A program made the position numbers and the translations under genes. Shown here piece by piece: positions 1 to 9,196 of a stretch of 64,000 nt of DNA. Where the stretch lies: the NCBI RefSeq assembly GCF_001908105.1, contig NZ_MKGQ01000012.1, positions 8,326 to 72,325 on the forward strand. Reading direction: 5' to 3'. Numbering within the stretch: position 1 is the first letter of the stretch; each line of letters starts with the position of its first letter. The stretch comes from Xenorhabdus eapokensis. Lineage in GTDB: Bacteria; Pseudomonadota; Gammaproteobacteria; Enterobacterales; Enterobacteriaceae. The notes beneath the pieces are model-generated. The model was not told the DNA's origin, made no database searches, and was given only the letters and a program-made list of their open reading frames with translations.

Positions 1-2
1 TG

Positions 3-155
3 GGCGATAAAGCCCATCGTTATATTTTCACTGTACATGCCTTATCGGTAGAGAAACTGGGAATTGATGCTGAAACAACAAATGCCGTTGCGCGTTTTAT
101 GATCCAGGCCAATACCTTGGCAACAGCTTCTATTACCAGCTACTACCAGCGTTAA
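3..155 (+). CDS. C-terminal end of a YbhB/YbcL (PEBP) family protein, partial
   Basis: An open frame enters from the left edge and ends at a TAA at 153-155, giving 50 residues that begin GDKAHRYIFTVHALSVEKLG. HRYIFTVHAL and the tail ending SYYQR are typical of the C-terminal strand region of YbhB/YbcL proteins, the bacterial relatives of phosphatidylethanolamine-binding protein (Raf kinase inhibitor-like). These are small soluble proteins with no firmly established function in bacteria. The start lies outside the window, so the full length and any signal peptide cannot be judged. It precedes the YrdC-like gene by 40 bases on the same strand. Confidence 0.75.
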   Translation, partial: GDKAHRYIFTVHALSVEKLGIDAETTNAVARFMIQANTLATASITSYYQR

Positions 156-195
156 CCGATTAATAATTCTTCCGTTTCCAGTAAGGGGTATCAAT

Positions 196-975
196 ATGAG
201 CAGCAAAAAAATTCAATGGAACTATGGGTTACAGCCGGAAGCGGTAGAAATCCTCGCTAATGACGGAGGCATGATCGTCTGCCCAACCAAAGTTGGCTAC
301 ATTATCATGACATCTGATGCGCAAGGTCTGGAGCGCAAATTTGAGGCTAAGCAGCGTAATCGTAACAAGCCAGGTGTTGTTTTATGTGGTTCTTTGGAAC
401 AATTGAAAGAGTTGGCTCAGCTTAACGCGGAAATTGAAGAACTTTATCAAAGACATTGGGATGAAGACGTACTGTTAGGTTGTATCTTGCCGTGGAAAGA
501 AGAAGCAATAGCCCGTATTCCAGATGATGGTTCTAAAGAACTGATGATGGATCAACGTGGTACGAGCTGTTTCGTCATTAAATTTGGCAAACCCGGTGAA
601 ATTCTGGCAAAAGAACTGTGGGAAAAATATGGCAAGTTCTCTTTTGCCAGCTCAGCTAACCCATCAGGTCAGGGCAATCGCGGGTTGGTTGAATGTATCG
701 GTGAGCGGATAGAAGAGCGGGCTGATTTGATTATCTGCGCTAATGACTATGTCAAATCTATTCAGCCAAATGAAACTGAGCAAACTCGTTATGAACAAGG
801 TGTGATGGTTTCAATGGTCAATGAAAATGGTCAATTAGTTCCATTGCAACAGGGGCAACGCGATATTACCCCATGTCCGGTATTAATCCGCAAAGGGTTG
901 GATGTACATAAAATCATGGCGATAATGTCCGACATTTTCACTACCTGGGATTACCGTCACGGCAATTACTATTAA
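196..975 (+). CDS. YrdC/Sua5-domain protein (threonylcarbamoyl-AMP synthase-like)
   Basis: 259 residues. The N-terminal about 200 residues have the YrdC/Sua5/YciO fold signature: an early CPTKVGYI segment (residues 29-36), a basic KQRNRNKPGVVL stretch (about 52-63) matching the KxR nucleotide-binding region, and FASSANPSGQ (about 150-159) matching the SxN motif. Family members make threonylcarbamoyl-AMP from threonine, bicarbonate and ATP for tRNA t6A modification. This protein is not the housekeeping TsaC (about 190 aa) and resembles the longer paralogues of unsettled substrate. The ATG is preceded by AAGGGG at 183-188, about 7 bases upstream. No partner gene nearby suggests a pathway. Confidence 0.7.
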   Translation: MSSKKIQWNYGLQPEAVEILANDGGMIVCPTKVGYIIMTSDAQGLERKFEAKQRNRNKPGVVLCGSLEQLKELAQLNAEIEELYQRHWDEDVLLGCILPWKEEAIARIPDDGSKELMMDQRGTSCFVIKFGKPGEILAKELWEKYGKFSFASSANPSGQGNRGLVECIGERIEERADLIICANDYVKSIQPNETEQTRYEQGVMVSMVNENGQLVPLQQGQRDITPCPVLIRKGLDVHKIMAIMSDIFTTWDYRHGNYY

Positions 976-1063
976 TTATTGTTGATTAAGAGTAATGGCT
1001 ATTGATACCTCTGGCAGATAATATCTTTGGCGGGTATTGTTGTACCCGCATTGATAGCTGTAG

Positions 1064-1981
1064 TTACGCTTTTTTTCCTTTCTCCAAATCTTGTCTTAGC
1101 CTGCGTTGCAAAGAGCTGGCAAACTGTTGTACACGCGAAGATAGTGTATTTTCGGATTTAAACAGTATCCACGCCTGATAAATATCCATGTTCCATTCTG
1201 GGAGAAGCCGGACTAATTTCCTTTCTGCCACGGCTTCATGGGTAACATAATCGGGGAGATAGGCAATACCAGCCCCTGACAGGGCGGAACTCATTAACGC
1301 CACACTGTTATTGATGCGAAATCGGCTGCGCACTTCAATATCCAGCTTATTTCTTTCCTTACGGAATGGCAGGGAAATAGTATGCGCAGGGCCACGAAAT
1401 AGCAGATAATCGTAACGAGGAAGATCTTCGGGTTTCTCGATTGGCGCTAATTGATTTATATAGTCTGGGGTTGCGTAAAGTCCCCAGGTGATATCAATTA
1501 AAGGCATAACCAGTGGATATTGTGGTGTTTCACGCCCTATGATGATCGCAATATCGCACTGGTCTTCTTCCATATTAATTGTTCTGTCGGTCAGTTCCAA
1601 ATCAACACTGATATGAATATTTCCGGCGATAAAGTGATTCAGGGCAGGAACAATACATTGGCTGCCAAAGGATACTGGCGCAATCAAGCGTAAACTTCCC
1701 ATCGGTTCTTCATGGAAATTACGTATAAAATGTTCAGCATGTTGGGCTTCGGTGAGGATCCGATGGCAGTATTGGTAATAACTCATCCCGACTTCTGTTA
1801 CTTGAATTTTACGTGTCGTGCGGTTGAGTAATTGGGTGCCTAATCTTACTTCTAATTGTGCAATCTCGCGGCTGACAGAAGACTTGGATAGCCTTAACGA
1901 TCTTGCTGCTTCGGTAAAACTCAGCGTCTCTACGACACGGGCAAAGACCACCATTGAGGTAAGATTCTCAATATTATTCAT
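1064..1981 (-). CDS. LysR-family transcriptional regulator, divergent from a leuCD-like pair
   Basis: 305 residues starting MNNIENLTSM. The N-terminal winged helix-turn-helix is clear (residues about 8-66: SFTEAARSLRLSKSSVSREI, then the wing RTTRKIQVTEVG) and is followed by a LysR substrate-binding domain to about 295. An in-frame start 16 codons upstream exists, but this ATG has an AGG about 9 bases ahead and begins at the normal distance from the HTH. It is transcribed away from the aconitase-family genes, so it probably controls them in response to a small molecule. A perfect 8-bp inverted repeat sits about 40 bases upstream of its start. Its ligand cannot be read from the sequence. Confidence 0.85.
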   Translation of the reverse strand: MNNIENLTSMVVFARVVETLSFTEAARSLRLSKSSVSREIAQLEVRLGTQLLNRTTRKIQVTEVGMSYYQYCHRILTEAQHAEHFIRNFHEEPMGSLRLIAPVSFGSQCIVPALNHFIAGNIHISVDLELTDRTINMEEDQCDIAIIIGRETPQYPLVMPLIDITWGLYATPDYINQLAPIEKPEDLPRYDYLLFRGPAHTISLPFRKERNKLDIEVRSRFRINNSVALMSSALSGAGIAYLPDYVTHEAVAERKLVRLLPEWNMDIYQAWILFKSENTLSSRVQQFASSLQRRLRQDLEKGKKA

Positions 1982-2020
1982 GCAATAACCTGATGATTTA
2001 CTCGTAGGAACCAGCCTATA

Positions 2021-2048
2021 ACATATCACATATCCTATAGTGATATGT
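2021..2048. promoter_or_regulatory. Candidate LysR operator between lysR-type gene and leuC-like gene
   Basis: ACATATCA at 2021-2028 and TGATATGT at 2041-2048 form a perfect 8-bp inverted repeat separated by 12 bases, in the 223-base divergent region. The size and position suit a LysR-type recognition site. A second, smaller palindrome, GGACA-AC-TGTCC at 2081-2092, lies nearer the leuC-like gene. Binding is inferred only. Confidence 0.4.
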
Positions 2049-2204
2049 CAGATTCAATGGGTAAGAATTTCCCATTTTGTGGACAACTGTCCCATAATGG
2101 AAACAGTGAACCATATGATGGTATTTCCCTACGTTAAAGAGTCGTAATCTTGTTAGGATGACACTCTATTGAGTCTGTTTTTATCTTTCGGAGGGCAATG
2201 TGAG

Positions 2205-3503
2205 ATGAGCCAAACTATTACACAAAAAATTCTTGCACGGGCAAGTGGGCGTGCACAAGTCACTCCGGGTGAAGTGGTTTGGGCGAAAGTGGATATTCTG
2301 ATGTCTCACGACCCCTGTACGCCAGGTGTAGCCAGCGTATTTAAAAAGGAGTTTGGGCAAGAGGCAAAGATATGGGATCCTGAACGCTTTATTTTAATTC
2401 CAGACCATTTTGTCTATTCGGCTGACTCACAAGCTAACCAGAATATTCGGGTGATGCGTGAATTTGCCGCTGAACAGAACATAAAATATTTTTATGATGT
2501 TGGGACGCCCAATTATAAAGGTGTGTGCCATATAGGCCTTGCCGAGGGAGGACATATTCGTCCGGGTGAAGTGTTACTGGGCACAGATTCTCATACTGTG
2601 ACCGCAGGTGCTTTTGGTGCATTTGCCATTGGGTTAGGGATTACTGACGCAGCTTATGCATTGGGTACGGGAGAAATTCCCCTTAAAGTACCAACAACCA
2701 TTCGGGTCAATTTTACCGGAATCAAGCCAGCCCATGTTTTGGCTAAAGATATGATTTTATCTGTATTATCAGAATTAACTGTCGATGGTGCGACCTATCA
2801 GGCGATAGAGTTTGGGGGTAACGTTATTGATGAGTTATCGGTAGAAGAGCGCATGACGATTTGCAATATGGTCGTTGAGTGTGGGGCTAAAAACGGCATT
2901 ATGGTTCCCAATCAGGCAACCCTGGATTATTTGGCAGAAAGAAATAATCTCCCGTTTGAAATTGTCTACCCTGATGAAGATGCTCAATATAGCCGTGTGT
3001 TAAATATTGATGTTTCCACGATGCAACCAAAAATTGCCAAACCCCATTCTCCCGATAATGTTGTTTCCATTGATCAGGTAGCCAATGTCGCCATTTCTCA
3101 GGCATATATTGGTTCTTGTACGGGGGGTAAGCTGGAGGATTTTGTTGCGGCAGCCCGCGTTATCAAAGGGCATAAAGTGACAATTCCAACTTTTGCAGTA
3201 CCTGCAACAAAAGAAGTTTTCCATCGGACGATTACCACCCAAATTGATGGCGTTTCTGTCTACCAAATTTTAAGCGATGCGGGAGTGAAACTTTCTTCTG
3301 AATCAGGGTGTGCCGCTTGTTGTGGTGGCCCGCCTGACACATTTGGCCGCGTCAATGATCCAATATCAGTCATATCCACCACCAATCGCAATTTTGTCGG
3401 CAGAATGGGGCATAAACGTGCCAATATTTATCTTGCTTCCCCTTATTCTGTTGCCGCGGCGGCTATTACTGGTCAAATAACAAATCCTGAGGAGTTTTTA
3501 TGA
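2205..3503 (+). CDS. Aconitase-family hydro-lyase large subunit (LeuC/homoaconitase-like)
   Basis: 432 residues from the ATG at 2205, chosen because CGGAGGG (2189-2195) sits about 10 bases upstream; a TTG at 2169 would only add 12 unlikely residues. The protein has the aconitase large-subunit layout: LGTDSHT (around residue 127), YIGSCTGGK (around 301) with the first iron-sulfur cysteine, and GCAACCGGP (around 370) with the other two. At 432 aa it is nearer the short archaeal-type LeuC/homoaconitase/2,3-dimethylmalate dehydratase group than the about 466-aa enterobacterial LeuC. It overlaps the small-subunit gene by 4 bases, so the two should form a [4Fe-4S] heterodimer that isomerises or dehydrates a 2-substituted malate. 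Isopropylmalate, citramalate, dimethylmalate or homocitrate are possible; the exact substrate is unknown. Confidence 0.85.
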   Translation: MSQTITQKILARASGRAQVTPGEVVWAKVDILMSHDPCTPGVASVFKKEFGQEAKIWDPERFILIPDHFVYSADSQANQNIRVMREFAAEQNIKYFYDVGTPNYKGVCHIGLAEGGHIRPGEVLLGTDSHTVTAGAFGAFAIGLGITDAAYALGTGEIPLKVPTTIRVNFTGIKPAHVLAKDMILSVLSELTVDGATYQAIEFGGNVIDELSVEERMTICNMVVECGAKNGIMVPNQATLDYLAERNNLPFEIVYPDEDAQYSRVLNIDVSTMQPKIAKPHSPDNVVSIDQVANVAISQAYIGSCTGGKLEDFVAAARVIKGHKVTIPTFAVPATKEVFHRTITTQIDGVSVYQILSDAGVKLSSESGCAACCGGPPDTFGRVNDPISVISTTNRNFVGRMGHKRANIYLASPYSVAAAAITGQITNPEEFL

Positions 3504-4051
3504 GTGAGTTAAAGGAAAATATCATTCGGGGTGAGGTTTATGTATTGACCGATAATATTGATACTGACCAGATTCTTTCAGCCGAATATCTCAAGGTCAA
3601 TCCTTCCACTCCTGAAGGATATGCTCAACTGGCTTCGCTGGCGATGTGCGGATTACCGGAAGGTTCACTGCCTTTTATTGATGAAAGCAAGGGAAAAGCG
3701 AAATATCCGATTATTGTCGCAGGACAAAATTTTGGCTGTGGATCTTCGCGTGAACATGCTGTGGCAGCCTTAGGTGCTTCAGGAGTGAAAGCGGTGCTTG
3801 CTCAATCTTATGCCCGTATATTCTTTCGAAATTGTGTCTCAACCGGACAGTTATTGCCCGTTGCCGCCCAGGAGCGCTTGTGTGACAAATTAGTCACGGG
3901 AGACAGTATTGAGATTGATATTGAAAACCAGACCGTCATTCTGCTGAAAGATGGGGAAAAATATCGCACTGATCCGATTGGTGAACTTGCCAATATCGTA
4001 TCTGCTGGTGGGCTATTTTCTTACGCCCGTGCTTCAGGCCGAATTAAATAA
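3500..4051 (+). CDS. Aconitase-family hydro-lyase small subunit (LeuD-like)
   Basis: 183 residues; the start ATG overlaps the preceding stop (ATGA), implying translational coupling. The swivel-domain features are present: DNIDTDQILSAEYLKV (residues 18-33) and FGCGSSREHA (about 77-86), the GSSRE substrate-binding motif. In this family the residues after the Tyr-Leu of the first motif form the loop that reads the substrate side chain; here it is YLKV, not the usual isopropylmalate or homoaconitate variants I know. The gene ends just before a strong hairpin shared with convergent hemW. Together with the large subunit it is an orphan pair: no dehydrogenase or synthase of a leucine-like pathway lies beside it. 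Confidence 0.85.
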   Translation: MSELKENIIRGEVYVLTDNIDTDQILSAEYLKVNPSTPEGYAQLASLAMCGLPEGSLPFIDESKGKAKYPIIVAGQNFGCGSSREHAVAALGASGVKAVLAQSYARIFFRNCVSTGQLLPVAAQERLCDKLVTGDSIEIDIENQTVILLKDGEKYRTDPIGELANIVSAGGLFSYARASGRIK

Positions 4052-4055
4052 TATG

Positions 4056-4092
4056 AAAAAACTGCACCCTGAATTTTAAGGTGCAGTTTTTT
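4056..4092. terminator. Bidirectional intrinsic terminator between leuD-like gene and hemW
   Basis: ACTGCACC (4061-4068) pairs with GGTGCAGT (4080-4087), extended by an A-run on the left and a T-run on the right. It can stop transcription from both convergent genes. Confidence 0.85.
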
Positions 4093-4094
4093 TC

Positions 4095-5225
4095 CTAAAG
4101 AAACAGCTCCAGTAAGGAATTCAGGAACAGTTTTCCGTGCCTGGTGATTTGCCAGTGTGTATCGCTTTCAGTGATATAGCCTTTCGCCAATGCCTCGTCA
4201 ATTTGTGGACGAATGACATTTTCCGGCAATCCGGTGAAATCACTGAAATCCTGGCGTGGCATTGATTCCAGCAAGCGGAAACGGTTCATGAAAAATTCAA
4301 ATGGGCGATCTTCATTATCCACCTGATTTTGTTGATCCAAATAACGCCCTTGCATATAACCGCGTGGATGTTTGGTTTTCACGGTACGGAGAATACGGCC
4401 ATCTGCAAATGAAATCTTGCCATGTGCGCCGCAACCAATCCCCAAATAATCACCGAAACGCCAGTAATTGAGATTATGCTGGCATTGATAACCGGGTTTG
4501 GCATAGGCCGAAGTTTCATATTGTTGATAACCCGCTTCTGTCAGTAATTGATGGCCTTGGGAAAAAATATCCCATAATGCATCATCATCCGGTAAGACCG
4601 GAGGGCGAGAGCCAAAACTGGTATTGGGCTCAATTGTTAGTTGATACCAGGACAGGTGGGGGGGCGATAACTCGATAGCCTGACGTAAATCATTCAATGC
4701 TTCATTGAGTGTTTGGTTAGGCAGGCCATGCATCAAATCCAGATTGAAACTGCGTAACCCAAGCCGGTCAGCCAATTTTGCTGCCCGTTTGGCCTCTTCT
4801 GGACCGTGGATACGCCCTAAACGGATAAGTTTATCTGAACCAAAACTTTGTATGCCGATGGAAATGCGATTGATTCCCGCTTGCTGATAAGCACTGAAAC
4901 GATCGGCTTCAACGGTTCCTGGGTTGGCCTCCATCGTAATCTCTGCTTGCGGAGAGAGTGGCAGTGAGGCCCTGACGCCATCAAGCAATCGTTGCATCCC
5001 TTCAGCGCTTAACAGGCTGGGCGTTCCGCCACCGATAAAAATCGTTGATACCTCACGATCACCAATCATTGGCCGATCCGCATGCAAATCTGCCAATAGA
5101 TGATCAACATATTCCTGATGCGGTACATCCCCTTTTAAGGCATGTGAATTAAAGTCACAATAAGGGCATTTCTGCACGCACCACGGAATATGAATATAAA
5201 GACTCAGAGGTGGTAATTTAAGCAT
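4095..5225 (-). CDS. hemW: HemW, radical SAM heme chaperone (HemN-like)
   Basis: 376 residues. The radical SAM cluster motif CVQKCPYC is at residues 16-23, preceded by SLYIHIPW, and followed by the GGGTPS glycine motif at about 66-71. The C-terminal HemN-type domain extends to the end. HemW, long annotated as oxygen-independent coproporphyrinogen III oxidase, binds heme and is thought to insert it into respiratory proteins; it lacks the extra N-terminal cysteine arrangement of true HemN (about 457 aa). It overlaps the end of rdgB by 8 bases and is the last gene of the yggS-proC-yggT-rdgB-hemW run, the usual enterobacterial arrangement. Confidence 0.95.
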   Translation of the reverse strand: MLKLPPLSLYIHIPWCVQKCPYCDFNSHALKGDVPHQEYVDHLLADLHADRPMIGDREVSTIFIGGGTPSLLSAEGMQRLLDGVRASLPLSPQAEITMEANPGTVEADRFSAYQQAGINRISIGIQSFGSDKLIRLGRIHGPEEAKRAAKLADRLGLRSFNLDLMHGLPNQTLNEALNDLRQAIELSPPHLSWYQLTIEPNTSFGSRPPVLPDDDALWDIFSQGHQLLTEAGYQQYETSAYAKPGYQCQHNLNYWRFGDYLGIGCGAHGKISFADGRILRTVKTKHPRGYMQGRYLDQQNQVDNEDRPFEFFMNRFRLLESMPRQDFSDFTGLPENVIRPQIDEALAKGYITESDTHWQITRHGKLFLNSLLELFL

Positions 5226-5817
5226 TACGCATGGCTTCCAATAACATTGCTAATGCTTTCCCACGGTGTGAAACGGCATTTTTTTGCTCACGAGTGAGCT
5301 CGGCGGCTGTACAGTTAAATTCAGGGGCATAAAAAACGGGATCATAACCAAAACCGCCTTTTCCAGCCGGTTCACGGATAATCATGCCTGACCAGCGACC
5401 GTGAAATACCAGAGGGGTGGGGTCTTCTGCATGGCGTAAGAAGACCAGTACACAATTGAATTGAGCCTGACGCTGTTCATCAGGGATATCGCGCATGACT
5501 TGCAATAACTTTTCCAGATTTTCCTGATCAGAGGCATCACTGCCGGCATAGCGAGCGGAATAAATGCCTGGTGCGCCACCTAATGCATCAACCGATAATC
5601 CTGAATCATCGGCAATCGCAGGGAAACCCGTCACTGCTGCGGCATGGCGGGCTTTGATGATTGCGTTTTCAATAAAAGTAAGACCTGTTTCATCGGCTGA
5701 ATCCACACCTAATTCGGTCTGAGCCACGATATCTAAGCCAAAATCAGCTAATAAATCAGCCAATTCACGTACCTTACCTGCATTTCCCGTGGCGAGAACA
5801 ACTTTTTGCATTGCCAT
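5218..5817 (-). CDS. rdgB: RdgB, dITP/XTP pyrophosphatase
   Basis: 199 residues, the normal length. It begins [19 protein letters not shown], the SxNxxK-type substrate-binding start of the HAM1/RdgB family, and carries [20 protein letters not shown] (residues about 70-89), with the catalytic aspartates and purine-binding loop. It hydrolyses dITP, dHAPTP and XTP to monophosphates to keep deaminated purines out of DNA. It overlaps hemW by 8 bases and is probably co-transcribed with yggT and proC upstream. Confidence 0.97.
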   Translation of the reverse strand: MAMQKVVLATGNAGKVRELADLLADFGLDIVAQTELGVDSADETGLTFIENAIIKARHAAAVTGFPAIADDSGLSVDALGGAPGIYSARYAGSDASDQENLEKLLQVMRDIPDEQRQAQFNCVLVFLRHAEDPTPLVFHGRWSGMIIREPAGKGGFGYDPVFYAPEFNCTAAELTREQKNAVSHRGKALAMLLEAMRNA

Positions 5818-5876
5818 TTATTTTATTAACCTATATATCCAACTAATCTACGTATCTAATTGATCTGTTTATCTCA

Positions 5877-6440
5877 TTAACCTGTGAACATTGAAGCCAG
5901 CCACCCCATTACATCGTAGCGCAGGGCATTCAGTGCGTAGAGGATAAGAATGACAATCATGGCAGAGAAATCAAGACCGCCCATAGAAGGGATAATACGG
6001 CGGATAGGTGCCATTAGTGGTTCAGTTAATTGAATCAGGACATAATCCACAGGGTTGCGCCCTTGGCTGATCCAGCTTAATAACGCGCGAGCGATCACTA
6101 ACCAGAATACGAGCTTGCCGGCAGCGGTCAGTAACTCAATCACGCTAAACAAGAATATGGCACCAGAAGGAACCAGAAATTGCCCTGTGGCTAACCATAT
6201 CGGCAACAAGATCTTGATAATAATCAGCAGGTAGGAGAGAAGCACGGACGCGGTATCAATGGGTCCAACGGCAGGAATGACTCTGCGTAATGGGCGCACC
6301 ACAGGTTGGGTAATTTTAACGATAAATTGTGAGAATGGATTATAAAAATCACAACGTACCCACTGCATCCAGACACGTAGCAGTAAAACGGCAATATATA
6401 AATCCAGAACGGTGAAGAAGACGATGTTTAAGAATTGCAT
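5877..6440 (-). CDS. yggT: YggT family integral membrane protein
   Basis: 187 residues made of two tandem YGGT repeats, each with hydrophobic helices followed by a conserved segment: PFSQFIVKITQPVVRPLRRVIP (about 35-56) in the first and PVDYVLIQLTEPLMAPIRRIIP (about 129-150) in the second. The family is membrane-embedded; E. coli YggT has been linked to osmotic or potassium stress but its molecular role is not settled. It lies 32 bases after proC and 59 bases before rdgB on the same strand, as in E. coli. Confidence 0.93.
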   Translation of the reverse strand: MQFLNIVFFTVLDLYIAVLLLRVWMQWVRCDFYNPFSQFIVKITQPVVRPLRRVIPAVGPIDTASVLLSYLLIIIKILLPIWLATGQFLVPSGAIFLFSVIELLTAAGKLVFWLVIARALLSWISQGRNPVDYVLIQLTEPLMAPIRRIIPSMGGLDFSAMIVILILYALNALRYDVMGWLASMFTG

Positions 6441-6472
6441 GTAGCAGCCCTGATTGAATTAAACCAATTGAA

Positions 6473-7294
6473 TTAAAATAATTTTTCCATTTCCTGTGCG
6501 CGGCGGATGGCTCCTTGCATGGCATTGGATACGATTTCAGGCAGCTTGCCTTCATAAAAAATGCGCAATGCTTCAGCCGTTGTACCGCCTTTAGATGTTA
6601 CCTGCTCCCGCAGGATAGCAAAAGGAAGATCTTTTTGCGTTTCAGCAAGTTTAGCTGAACCTATGGCGGCTTGCAGGACAAGTTCTCTGGCCGTTTCGCT
6701 GTCAAATCCCAGACGTTCCGCTTCTTGTTGCATTGATTCCATGAACAGGAAGAAATAAGCAGGGGCACTGCCTGCGATAGCGATGATATCGTTGATACCG
6801 TTTTCATCATTTACCCAGCAGACTTTCCCGACGCTGCTCATCAACGATGCCGCAAACTCGCGATCAGCTTGCCCAATATGCTCAGGCGCAAACAATCCAC
6901 TCATTCCCTGACCTACCAGCGAAGGGGTATTTGGCATGATGCGGATAATATTGAGATTATCCTGCAAGAGCGTGTAAAAACGGGAAATGGGAATGCCAGC
7001 AGCGATAGAAATAACCAGTTTTTCACTGAAATCGACGTGCGAATGCAGTGATGTACAAACTTCCGCCATCATTTGCGGTTTAACCGCCAGAACGATAACA
7101 TCAGCTTCTTGTGCGTAACGAATATTATCGCCTTGACTATTAATGCCATACTCTTTTGCCAGAACATCACGGCGGGTGGTCGTTGGAGAACAGACAGTGA
7201 TAAGTTCGGCAGGATAACCTTTTATGATTAAGCCGGCAACGATGGCATGAGCCATATTTCCTGCGCCAATAAAGGTGATTTTACGATTTTCCAT
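6473..7294 (-). CDS. proC: ProC, pyrroline-5-carboxylate reductase
   Basis: 273 residues. The N-terminal Rossmann motif ITFIGAGNMAHAIVAGL (residues 5-21) binds NADPH, and the C-terminal dimerisation domain has the PROSITE-like region around EQVTSKGGTTAEALRIF (about 233-249). It reduces 1-pyrroline-5-carboxylate to proline, the last step of proline synthesis. The first two steps (proB, proA) are also in this window, more than 50 kb away, as expected for enterobacteria where proC is unlinked. It follows yggS by 65 bases. Confidence 0.97.
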   Translation of the reverse strand: MENRKITFIGAGNMAHAIVAGLIIKGYPAELITVCSPTTTRRDVLAKEYGINSQGDNIRYAQEADVIVLAVKPQMMAEVCTSLHSHVDFSEKLVISIAAGIPISRFYTLLQDNLNIIRIMPNTPSLVGQGMSGLFAPEHIGQADREFAASLMSSVGKVCWVNDENGINDIIAIAGSAPAYFFLFMESMQQEAERLGFDSETARELVLQAAIGSAKLAETQKDLPFAILREQVTSKGGTTAEALRIFYEGKLPEIVSNAMQGAIRRAQEMEKLF

Positions 7295-7359
7295 TGGATA
7301 ATCTCGTTTATTAATCAGTTAATTTTAGCTATTGAATCAGGTGATTTTCATTTTCTATA

Positions 7360-8055
7360 TTAAGAATTGTACTGACGGGCACCGAATATTGCCGTTCCAA
7401 TCCTAACGAGTGTAGAACCACAAGCAATGGCGGCTTCCATATCATCCGTCATACCCATTGATAGTGTATCAACTTGGGGATATTGTGCTTTTAGCTCAAT
7501 CAATGCTTGTTCCATTTGGCGAAAAATGGCTATTTGGCGTTCAAAGTTGCTTTCCGGTGCCGGTATTGCCATCAATCCGCGCAATACCAGATTAGGTAAC
7601 CCATCAATAGTTGCAACCAACTCAGTTAACTCTTCCAATAAAATGCCTGATTTGCTCTCTTCTCCACTGATATTAATCTGGATCAGAATATTAAGAGGCG
7701 ACATATTTTCAGGACGTTGCTCGCTTAAACGTTGGGCAATTTTTGCCCTATCAACGGTATGACACCAATCAAAATTTTCGGCAACCAAACGACTTTTATT
7801 AGATTGTAATGGGCCAATAAAGTGCCACACTAAATCATCACGGTTAATAAAGTGTTGGATCTTTTCAACCCCTTCCTGCACATAATTCTCACCAAATTCC
7901 CGCTGGCCATTGGCTATAGCTTTTGCGATGGCATCCACAGGTTTGGTTTTACTGACTGCAAGCAAAGTAATTTCTTCTGGAGAACGTCCGCATTTTTGCG
8001 CTGCAAGTGTCATGCGGTTCCTGACATCGTGAAGATTTTGTTCGATATTGTTCAT
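7360..8055 (-). CDS. yggS: YggS, PLP homeostasis protein
   Basis: 231 residues, alanine racemase-like N-terminal barrel fold. The pyridoxal phosphate lysine lies in LLAVSKTKP (about residue 36) and the phosphate-binding end has the family pattern LSMGMTDDMEAAIACGSTLVRIGTAIFG (last about 30 residues). YggS/PLPBP proteins bind PLP without known catalysis and buffer vitamin B6 and amino-acid metabolism. Its start codon is only 22 bases from that of the divergent PilT-like gene, so the two promoters must overlap each other or lie in coding sequence. Confidence 0.95.
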   Translation of the reverse strand: MNNIEQNLHDVRNRMTLAAQKCGRSPEEITLLAVSKTKPVDAIAKAIANGQREFGENYVQEGVEKIQHFINRDDLVWHFIGPLQSNKSRLVAENFDWCHTVDRAKIAQRLSEQRPENMSPLNILIQINISGEESKSGILLEELTELVATIDGLPNLVLRGLMAIPAPESNFERQIAIFRQMEQALIELKAQYPQVDTLSMGMTDDMEAAIACGSTLVRIGTAIFGARQYNS

Positions 8056-8077
8056 AATTGACTCAGGAGATAAAAAA

Positions 8078-9109
8078 ATGAATATGGAAAAATGGGTGTC
8101 CCTTAGTGTAAAGCATAATGCTTCCGATCTGCATCTTTGTGTCGGGCAAGTTCCGGTTTTGCGTATTAATGGTGTGTTATATCCACAGAGACAATATGAG
8201 GAAATTCAATCCCATACTCTTATAACGTGGAGTGAGGAAATATTATCAGATGTACAGAAACAGCAGTTACAAAAGCACGGTCATGTTGATTTTGTGGTAA
8301 CGATGCCGGATAAACAGCGGCTCAGGGGAAATCTGTTTTATCAACAATCTCATTTATCATTGGTATTGCGATTGATTGAAAATAAATGCCCGACACTGGA
8401 GCAACTCTATGCGCCTGACATCATCCAGCATCTTATTTTGCAGGAAATGAGTGGATTGATATTAGTGACAGGAGCGACGGGAAGCGGTAAGTCAACTACG
8501 CTGTCAGCTATGATTAATGCTTTGAATAGCCATGCTTGTAAGCACATCATTACGCTGGAAGATCCAATAGAATTTGTTCACCAAAGCCGAAACTGTTTGA
8601 TACAGCAAAGGCAGATTGGTAAGGATGTTGAGGATTATCAAACGGCATTGAAAGGAGCATTACGCCAGGATCCAGATGTGATCCTGCTGGGAGAATTACG
8701 GGATAAGGAAACGATCAGGTTGGCTTTGACAGCGGCTGAAACAGGGCACTTAGTTTTGTCAACGCTGCATACCCGTGGTGCCATTCAGGCGATAGATCGT
8801 CTGGTTGATGTTTTTTCCGCAGAAGAAAAAGGTTGGATTTGTAGCCAGTTGGCTGGAAGTTTAAAGGCCGTTATTTCTCAACAACTGCTTCCCGCTAAAG
8901 ATGGTGGTAGGGTAGCTATTTATGAAGTTTTGGTCATCAATCAGGCTGTTAGTCATTTGATCAGGGAAGGCAAGAATCATCAAATAACATCATTAATGCA
9001 GACCGGTGCTGCTCGCGGTATGCAAACTTACGAGCAAAGCCGACAACAACGTAACACGTTGGGATTGTTGGCAGAGCAAAGGGGGGACATTCTGGCAAAT
9101 GTTTTTTGA
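8078..9109 (+). CDS. PilT-like type IV pilus retraction ATPase (YggR)
   Basis: 343 residues from the ATG at 8078, which has CAGGAGA (8064-8070) upstream; a TTG at 8048 is less likely. It has the PilT/VirB11 layout: N-terminal PAS-like domain (SDLHLCVGQVPVLRING), Walker A GATGSGKSTT (about 132-141), the Asp box region ITLEDPIEFVHQ, Walker B VILLGELRD and the His box LSTLHT. PilT hexamers drive pilus retraction. In enterobacteria this gene (yggR) sits divergent to yggS without other pilus genes, as here; the only other pilus-related gene in the window is the short prepilin peptidase near 12.3 kb. Confidence 0.9.
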   Translation: MNMEKWVSLSVKHNASDLHLCVGQVPVLRINGVLYPQRQYEEIQSHTLITWSEEILSDVQKQQLQKHGHVDFVVTMPDKQRLRGNLFYQQSHLSLVLRLIENKCPTLEQLYAPDIIQHLILQEMSGLILVTGATGSGKSTTLSAMINALNSHACKHIITLEDPIEFVHQSRNCLIQQRQIGKDVEDYQTALKGALRQDPDVILLGELRDKETIRLALTAAETGHLVLSTLHTRGAIQAIDRLVDVFSAEEKGWICSQLAGSLKAVISQQLLPAKDGGRVAIYEVLVINQAVSHLIREGKNHQITSLMQTGAARGMQTYEQSRQQRNTLGLLAEQRGDILANVF

Positions 9110-9196
9110 GATAAATAGCTTTTGGGGTAAACAGCTTGGGGTAACAGCCATGCTGAATAATGAGTATGGCTATTACGAATATGACTGATATTGTTG

